DNA of 64,000 nucleotides, from positions 15,938,161-16,002,160 of the forward strand of contig OV121098.1 of the NCBI GenBank assembly GCA_921293015.1, read 5' to 3'. Position 1 is the first letter of the stretch. The number at the start of each line of letters is the position of its first letter. The position numbers and the translations under genes were made by a program. Below the pieces are notes generated by a model, which had not been told where the DNA came from, ran no database searches, and was given only the letters and a program-made list of their open reading frames with translations. The stretch comes from Phorcus lineatus. Lineage: Eukaryota; Mollusca; Gastropoda; Trochida; Trochidae. Shown here piece by piece: positions 57,921-64,000 of this stretch.

Positions 57921-59929
57921 GGATCTATAATTTAAAATCACCATGGGCTAAAGCCATGGATCAAGAGAAGTGTTAAAAGTGTGGAAACTGTACCGATGGA
58001 AGAACGGGCCCCGGTCCATCAATTTCGCAGGTCTGAGTGGCAAAAAATAGGTGATTGAAGAATTTTAAAAATACCAAGCAAAAATATTTAAAATTTGGTG
58101 GTTATTGTATTAAAATTGCGTCAGTGGGTTAAGTTTGACTCCATCAACGGCACGAGGGTTAGGACATGTCATAAAATACTTTGATGTATCATGAATATAT
58201 ATTAAATCAGGTTGGATGTATCCTGTTTATGTAAAATTATGGTAAAAAATAAACGATACACTGGTGACTGTCATTTAATAACCCGACTATTTATTACAGT
58301 TACGCCCTATCTTATGACATACTTTATTAAAACTTTTTGCATTCAACATCAGAGGTTGTATAGTACGAATAACAAGTTGATAGATATTTTATTTACGTAC
58401 TTCCTTGAAACATGGTTATTTTACATATTATTCTTTCGAAAGACTTGTTGCTGTTCTTAATGGCGAGTTACATATAGCCACATGAGGTGAATGCATTTTG
58501 CAGTCACACTTGTGGGCTGAAAACAGTTCTCAGCAATAATTTGTAATCACTTCATCCTTCAGAAGTTCAAGATACCCAGTTTACTTGTGCCTTGTTTTGA
58601 GGAAACGTTGTAGTAACATTTGATTCAAGGACACAACAAAATTAAAGTTTGAGGTCGAAAATACAAAAGGAACCAATACACATGATTGTTCCATGCAACA
58701 ATGATTTTTTATTTCTCATAAAATTATAACCGTTTCCATGGAAACGTCCAAAATGAATGGAGGAAGAGGATGCAAACCCTACAAAAATCCACTATATATG
58801 TTGATTGTTTAAATAAGATAGGCCTATGTTTAAAAAAAATTCTGATCAGGATGAGAACAGTTCGCTTGAACGGATGGAGGTCATTTCAAATCTCGCGGAA
58901 AACTTCGTTTGGCAAGGGATAATATCATCTTCAGTGACAATAAATATATTCATATTATATTTATTCATTTATATATTTGATCGAAAATGTAATTAATAAA
59001 CGAATAAACAGACACCAAAGCGCGTAATTAGCCATATGAAATTGTTGAACTTATCAAGTAGACTGAATATTAGAACAGATTTTACTGTTTTAAAACCATT
59101 ATTCTGGCACATGTGGTTATGGTTTCTGTTCGAATAATAAATAAGGGCGTTGTTTGAGTATTTGTAAAATAATCGGCATTTAGGGATGAATAAAGAGATG
59201 CATGTTTTAAATTCACAACTAATATGACATTTATGCACGTAAAAAACCAAATTGAAAGTCATGAAGAACACCAAGTTTCTCGTTTATAGCGCTTCGCTTG
59301 AATAAACATACACATGACGCCCAGCTTGGTACCATTGAAGTCGAGCCCATTAACTTCGAAAAATTCTGAATCACGTCACGGGTTACGTACATTAAAGCTA
59401 TAACCTGGTGCTGGTGGATTCGTTGTCCTGTCCGGTTCGCCAAAAGCAAATTCCTGTGGTTTCGTAGACACATTTAACGGTCCTTAGACGTTCATAGGAA
59501 GGAACCCAACGCAAAATAGGCATCACTTGAACCAGTCTCAAAAACTGCCTTGTTGGCTTACCTCAATCTTACCTGGGCCAGATCTTCAGTTGACTGCAAC
59601 TGAACTTGACAGCACAATCAGGGCGATGCACAACTTATTTCTAAAACAAGTCACTTTCCAGAGGGAAAATTCGGCTAGAAAATTTCGGTATCTGCCCTCT
59701 CAAATGCAATTAATAAATTGTTCAGATGATGTAATCTTTCCGAATATATCTTTTCGAGTATACCTTGAACGACTGAACAAGTTCAGTTGGTCCGGCAGGA
59801 CGAATGGTATGGTTTTGAAAATAATTGGATAGGTAGCAAAGAAAATCGCTTTTAACTGCATGAATATTATTAAATATTGGGCCAACCTCTTCTTTAGTTC
59901 ATCAGGATTCATTATTTATATTATGTACA
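57921..59929. other. No supported gene
   Basis: AT-rich. Frames at 58212-58460 (+), 58993-59473 (-) and 59527-59832 (+) have no recognisable domains, no splice support and overlap one another. Confidence 0.35.
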
Positions 59930-61110
59930 GGGACATCAATTATTCTCAACTTCACAATCCGAATTAATCAGGGAGTCTGTACACAAATTTTCAGCTTTCT
60001 AGGCCTTTTAATTTTTACTTGTGAAATAAGACTTTTCAATATGAGGTCTTATAAGGCGTAACCCCTGTACCTCTTATTAGGGATAGAACGTTCATTGAAA
60101 ATATAAATAATAATCCCCATTCATCAAGATGTCTGTACACTAGCTCTCTAGGCATCATGCCTTTAGCCTCTAGTTCATCAAGATGTCTGTACACTAGCTA
60201 TCTAGGCATCATGCCTTTAGCTTGTAGTCCATCAAGCTATCTGAACATTAATTCATTTCATAAATGGTCACAGGGTCACTCTATGAGCTGTCACAGGATC
60301 ACCAAATCCATTTATCATTATCGCTATCAGCTAAGAAGACCGGGCACAAATTAAGTCTTTTAGTCGTTTTCTTTTGGAAAATGAGACACAAATAGGTTAT
60401 CAGTGTGCGGCCTCCGTGGAACTTACTAGGTGTCTCCGGGTCGCCAAACCCATGAATTAGAATCCCCATAAGCTAAGAGGTCTTTGCACAAGGTTTCCGT
60501 TTTCCAGTCGCATTTTTTGGAGACGATGAAAATAGGTTTAAAGGGCATGGCAGGTGCGGCCCTAACTAGGGGTCACAGGGTCACCAAATCTGGAAATTAT
60601 ATTCCCAATCAGCTAAAAAAAATTTACACAAGGTTTCAGCTTTATAAGCCCTTCTTCTGCCCTATTTGGGGTCACATGGTCATCAAATTTATGAATTGAA
60701 ACTCTTAATAGTCAAGGAGTCTGTACATAACGGTTCAAATTTCCTGAGTCAATGGTTTTGAGGAAAACGAGCAAGTGGTGCAAGATGCCATAAACAGTTG
60801 ACCAATTGGCACCGTAGCTCATCAGGCTATCTATAATTCATTTCATAAATGGTCCCAGGCTCACCATGTGAGCTGCCACAGGTTTATCAAATTCATTCAA
60901 TATAATCCTCATGTTCTCAGGAGTCGCTTTTTCAATTTTCGATTTTCTTCTACAGCAATAAGAGATGGAAAACATTTTAAGTTGTGACCTCTGTGGCCAT
61001 ATGGGTCACCAAATCATTAAATCATAGAGCCAAGGAGTCTGTACACAAGGTTCAGTTTTCTTGAGTCAATGAATATTGAGTCCTAAATAAGTGCAGAGCA
61101 ACCAAAAAGT
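59930..61110. repeat. Dispersed repeat, long copy
   Basis: Repeated GGAGTCTGTACACAA, TTCAGCTTTCTAGGCCTTTT, GGGTCACCAAATC and TCATTTCATAAATGGTC phrases. An internal direct repeat near 60125-60240 (TCATCAAGATGTCTGTACAC, TCTAGGCATCATGCCTTTAG) gives a local period of about 52 bp. Confidence 0.6.
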
Positions 61111-61379
61111 GAGGGTGCCCGTTTCTTCACAGTCACTTCATTGGGGTGATTTCACACAGTTTAAATCATAATTGTTTTTAAAGTAATTTCAGAAATGTGA
61201 CTTTGAAAATTGAAGTTGATTGTTAACATCTAAAAAGAAAGGGCTATTCTCAATAATGATTTATCCTGAAATGATGAAAACCTCAAAAAGCTACTTCTAG
61301 TTTAAAAATATGACAATCTATTATCACCTTTCATTGGATTTAACAATAAAGTAATGATTAAAGTGGTATCAGTTATTTT

Positions 61380-61720
61380 AGTCGTGACCTCTTAGTGACC
61401 TTGACCTTTGACTGATTCAAGCAAAAACCTTTACAAATCTGGGTACTTCTCCAAACTTGATATTTACTAAATTAGAGTCCCATAACATAAATTTTGGAAT
61501 TTACCATGGTTACAAGGATTTATAAGATTTCAATGCTTATGACCTTTACCTTTGACCCTGAATATGAAAATGTCAAGAGAATTTCCAAGGTGTAGAAATA
61601 ATAATAAAAGCTCCTGATGCCTATTTCTTGTTAGAAAATTTGATTAAATGTTAAAACTGGCCTGAACCAATATCTCTTGACCTTGACCTTTGACACTTAA
61701 GGTCACACAACCGATGATCA
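61380..61720. repeat. Dispersed repeat with TGACCTTGACCTTTGAC motifs
   Basis: TGACCTTGACCTTTGAC at 61396-61412 and 61678-61694, and TGACCTTTACCTTTGACCC-like sequence at 61540. These match half-site arrays bound by nuclear receptors, but the phrase is widespread in molluscan repeats, so function is not implied. Confidence 0.55.
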
Positions 61721-62071
61721 CTTTCCATTGAGAATGAAAATCATGAAATAATTAAAAAACGTTCACATCTATGATCTATGAGTATAAATAGTCAACCAGT
61801 AGCAGCGCCACTTGGAAGGGAGTTAACAAATGGTTAATTTTTGCCTTTGTTTCATTGACCATTGCAATAAAAACACATTTGCAAAAAACATAAATGTTTT
61901 CCCTTATTACTTTCAAATCAATTTTGATAACAGCACATAAATACATATTCATTTATTTCACTCTGTACAAAACAAAGAAATCCAGTTCTATGTAGATGTA
62001 AATGTGTTGGCCAGCTGTAAAAAATACTTGCAGTAACAATGACTCTCATTCTGTCAATCCCGGAATCAGAT
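61721..62071. other. No gene seen
   Basis: AT-rich sequence between repeats. Confidence 0.35.
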
Positions 62072-62097
62072 TTTATTTTACAATTGATGGTTTATAA

Positions 62098-62516
62098 AAT
62101 TCTCTCCACACAGAGGTTTCTCCTTCATTATCTCCCATACAACCTCTGTTCTACTACTAGCTCTTCCTGGGCTTCTGACAGGGTCCCCTAGCAGCAATGC
62201 ATCATTTCAGCCAATGAAAACACTGCATTGATGGATAACCTATTTGTTGTCACCGATGCCTATGTAATGACAGGGGCTAAATAAGGCGAATGTGCTCTGC
62301 AAAGAAGACTCAAAGTCATATGTACATAATCATAGTAAGTTTAGCTTTCCAAAAGCATATGGTAGCTTAGGTGTTTTGAATGATTACTTTTGCAACGGCT
62401 TCAAATACTTTCATTGCATCAAATCAGGTTTCTGTATTTCTAGAGTGATAAAGGCTCGTATTAAGACAAGAGGTTGTAAAATAATTTTTGGCAGAGCTAC
62501 CTCTGGTGGGAGAGTG
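62098..62516. mobile_element. MITE family A copy (419 bp)
   Basis: Left end ATTCTCTCCACACAGAGGTT and inverted right end CACTCTCCCACCAGAGGTAG. The interior matches the 47298 copy (GCTAAATRAGGCGWATKTG, AAAGAAGACT). The target duplication has decayed. The 85-codon frame at 62292-62549 is MITE sequence. Confidence 0.8.
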
Positions 62517-62642
62517 TGTTTTGAAAGTTACATTTTTCAACAAGGATGACCTATGTTCATCATCAGAAAGGAGGGAATTTTCTATAGATGGCATGTATGA
62601 CCATAGAGAGATAACATTCAGTCTATAAATACACATTGTGCA

Positions 62643-62813
62643 TCATGATTTATCCTTATCCACTTGATCCAGGTCCGTCAAGTTCTCAAGAGTTATCTTT
62701 CCTTGGTTCAACTTTTCGGAAACCTCCTTAGCATAACAGGCATTGAATAAGTCTCTAGCTGTCAGTTTACTTTGGGTCACTTCTGGCACTTTGTAGGAAA
62801 CATAGGGCTTCAG
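62643..62813 (-). CDS. Last coding exon of an unrecognised gene
   Basis: On the minus strand a good acceptor (TTTGATTTCAG) at 62814 opens a frame of 56 codons followed by TGA at 62643-62645. The peptide starts LKPYVSYKVPEV, has KLTARDLFNACYAKEV in the middle, and ends DQVDKDKS. It is soluble, charged and probably helical, with coding-like base composition, unlike the surrounding AT-rich DNA. I do not recognise the family. Upstream exons should lie at higher coordinates and were not identified. A TTTATT at 62072-62077 (AATAAA on the minus strand) could be the 3'-end signal. The 3' UTR would then overlap the MITE at 62098-62516. Confidence 0.6.
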   Translation of the reverse strand: MKPYVSYKVPEVTQSKLTARDLFNACYAKEVSEKLNQGKITLENLTDLDQVDKDKS

Positions 62814-63960
62814 CTGAAATCAAACAAATATCAGCTGAAAATGACAAATTGAATTTTCAGAAATATCATTAAAAACAGTTTAAAAACTGCATATTGAAAA
62901 AAAATATGATCTGAATATATATCTGATCATAGATACAAGATTCTCATTACTTAAAATACAAATCAACACTTCAAAAAGATTAATACTGAAGGTTTATTTT
63001 TCCTATTAGGGAAACCATTGTTTAAATTCACTAATATCGTTGTTTACTATATAATTTGAATGTTGATGAACGATTGTTTGCTCCGAAAATGGCAAAAACC
63101 ACTCATGCTGATTGTATACCTGATCCACATGTCTAGATTTTATCATTTGAGGTTGGTTGCGAGTGATTGCATTATGAAAAAGTAAAAGAATTGCAGTAAC
63201 TGTAAGAATCAATTCAGTTACCTTTTTGAAAAACAGAAACAGCAAACTTCTTACAGAAGTTTGTAAGGAAAATTTCATGACTTTTCCAATTGGCATAAAC
63301 TTTTTCAGTTTTCCATGACCATGTTAATACAAAAAACTATCTGGCTAGCATAAGCAGGGCATGCTGTGGCTGGCAACATTGCTGTGCGTAGCCTAACGAA
63401 GCCTGCATGTGTTGCATCAATTGAATGACCATAGAATTTAATAGTCTGCTAAAATGAAAGTCAACATGTATCTATTTGTTAAGAATTAACAAACCAATAG
63501 ATTATTAGAAAATAGTTAAATACTTAAAAAAAATTTGATTCTAACCATTTATCAAATTGTCAATGATTTTATCAGAAAACCCAAAAATTTCATTAGTTTT
63601 CCAGGCCTGTACAAATCCGGAACAGTTACATTGAATACTATGCACATTTAAACATTGTTAAAGGTTTAAATAGTTAAAGGTTTAAAAAGTTATTTCTAAG
63701 TCTACCTCCCTTAGCCTTGTCTAGTGGGACAAGGGGAGTAACTCTTGGCACTTTGCCATTACAAAACATGCTTTGGAACCATATTAATAAGAGAATTATA
63801 CCTACAGTTTTGATCAAATGGTAGAAGACATTGCTAAATTTAAAATGTATCATCAATTCTTAGGGCTAATTGTATGTCCATGGATCGTTTTCCAGACGTC
63901 AAAATCACTTGGGGGCGGAGGGGAGGGGAGCTGATAGGAGCCAAGTGTTACTCTCTTCAT
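62814..63960 (-). other. Probable intron of the minus-strand gene
   Basis: AT-rich, with no second exon that I could support. A 30-codon stretch on the minus strand ending at 63222 is followed by GTAACT, a possible donor, but no convincing acceptor precedes it. Confidence 0.3.
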
Positions 63961-64000
63961 CATTCTCTCCCAACAGAGGTAGCTCCGTCATAAATTCCTA
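63961..64000. mobile_element. MITE family A, left end cut by window edge
   Basis: CATTCTCTCCCAACAGAGGT then AGCTCCGTCATAAATTCCTA is identical to the family's left end. The element continues beyond the window. Confidence 0.85.

Noticed and set aside
59527-59832. 101-codon frame
   Set aside because: No recognisable domain, and frames on the opposite strand overlap it. It cannot be told from chance.
63006-63296. 96-codon minus-strand frame as an upstream exon of the terminal-exon gene
   Set aside because: A GTAACT donor is possible at 63221, but no acceptor precedes it. The frame downstream of the donor is AT-rich and featureless.

Overview
This is a eukaryotic, AT-rich and very repeat-rich window. 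Spliced genes, a tRNA-derived SINE whose tail carries the GTTAAACACCAACTCACC type of motif common in molluscs, and TGACCTTGACCTTTGAC-type dispersed repeats point to a mollusc, most likely a bivalve. The species cannot be named from the sequence alone. Nothing bacterial or plasmid-like was seen.

Three cellular genes are supported. (1) A complete tetraspanin gene on the + strand, 41238-52512. I reconstructed it from seven exons, all joined in phase 0, giving a 256-residue four-pass protein with the CCG motif and six extracellular cysteines. (2) The first coding exon of a CBL-type E3 ubiquitin ligase on the - strand (26730-27271, possibly from 27373). It covers the start of the tyrosine-kinase-binding domain; the remaining exons were not found. 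(3) The last coding exon of an unrecognised gene on the - strand (62643-62813).

Most of the rest is mobile DNA. At 16.9-24.3 kb there is a three-level nest. A 12-bp minisatellite is split by a 431-bp hAT-like MITE (8-bp target duplication ATATTCAC). That MITE is split at TTAA by a 6435-bp piggyBac element with an intact 664-aa transposase (20181-22175). A sister MITE of 430 bp lies alone at 7973-8402, and a 2.2-kb transposase-less piggyBac relative at 11867-14085. Both piggyBac elements are largely built of diverged modules of about 190 bp.

At 28.9-31.2 kb a dead mariner transposase on the - strand is split by an 810-bp element with a 9-bp target duplication and by a 717-bp element with 35-bp perfect terminal repeats. 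A second MITE family, with ends CATTCTCTCCCAACAGAGG, occurs at least six times. One copy has a perfect 8-bp duplication, and another is itself split by a 0.93-kb foldback segment.

Layout: 0.15-2.4 kb long inverted-repeat element; 3.3-10 kb MITEs, SINEs and a 46-48-bp tandem array split by a SINE; 11.9-14.1 kb non-autonomous piggyBac; 16.9-24.3 kb nested array; 24.4-24.8 kb dead LINE reverse transcriptase; 26.7-27.3 kb CBL exon; 27.9-28.3 kb foldback with CRE-like motifs; 28.9-31.2 kb split mariner; 31.3-40.3 kb mostly gene-free; 40.4-41.2 kb a 75-bp GTTAAC array just upstream of the tetraspanin gene; 41.2-52.5 kb tetraspanin, whose introns hold further repeats; 53-64 kb repeats, a 37-bp minisatellite and the terminal exon of the - strand gene.

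The most unusual signal is a group of foldback segments at four sites. Each combines long hairpins with several exact or near TGACGTCA (CRE) palindromes, and two of the sites lie inside one tetraspanin intron. All alignments and counts were done by eye.
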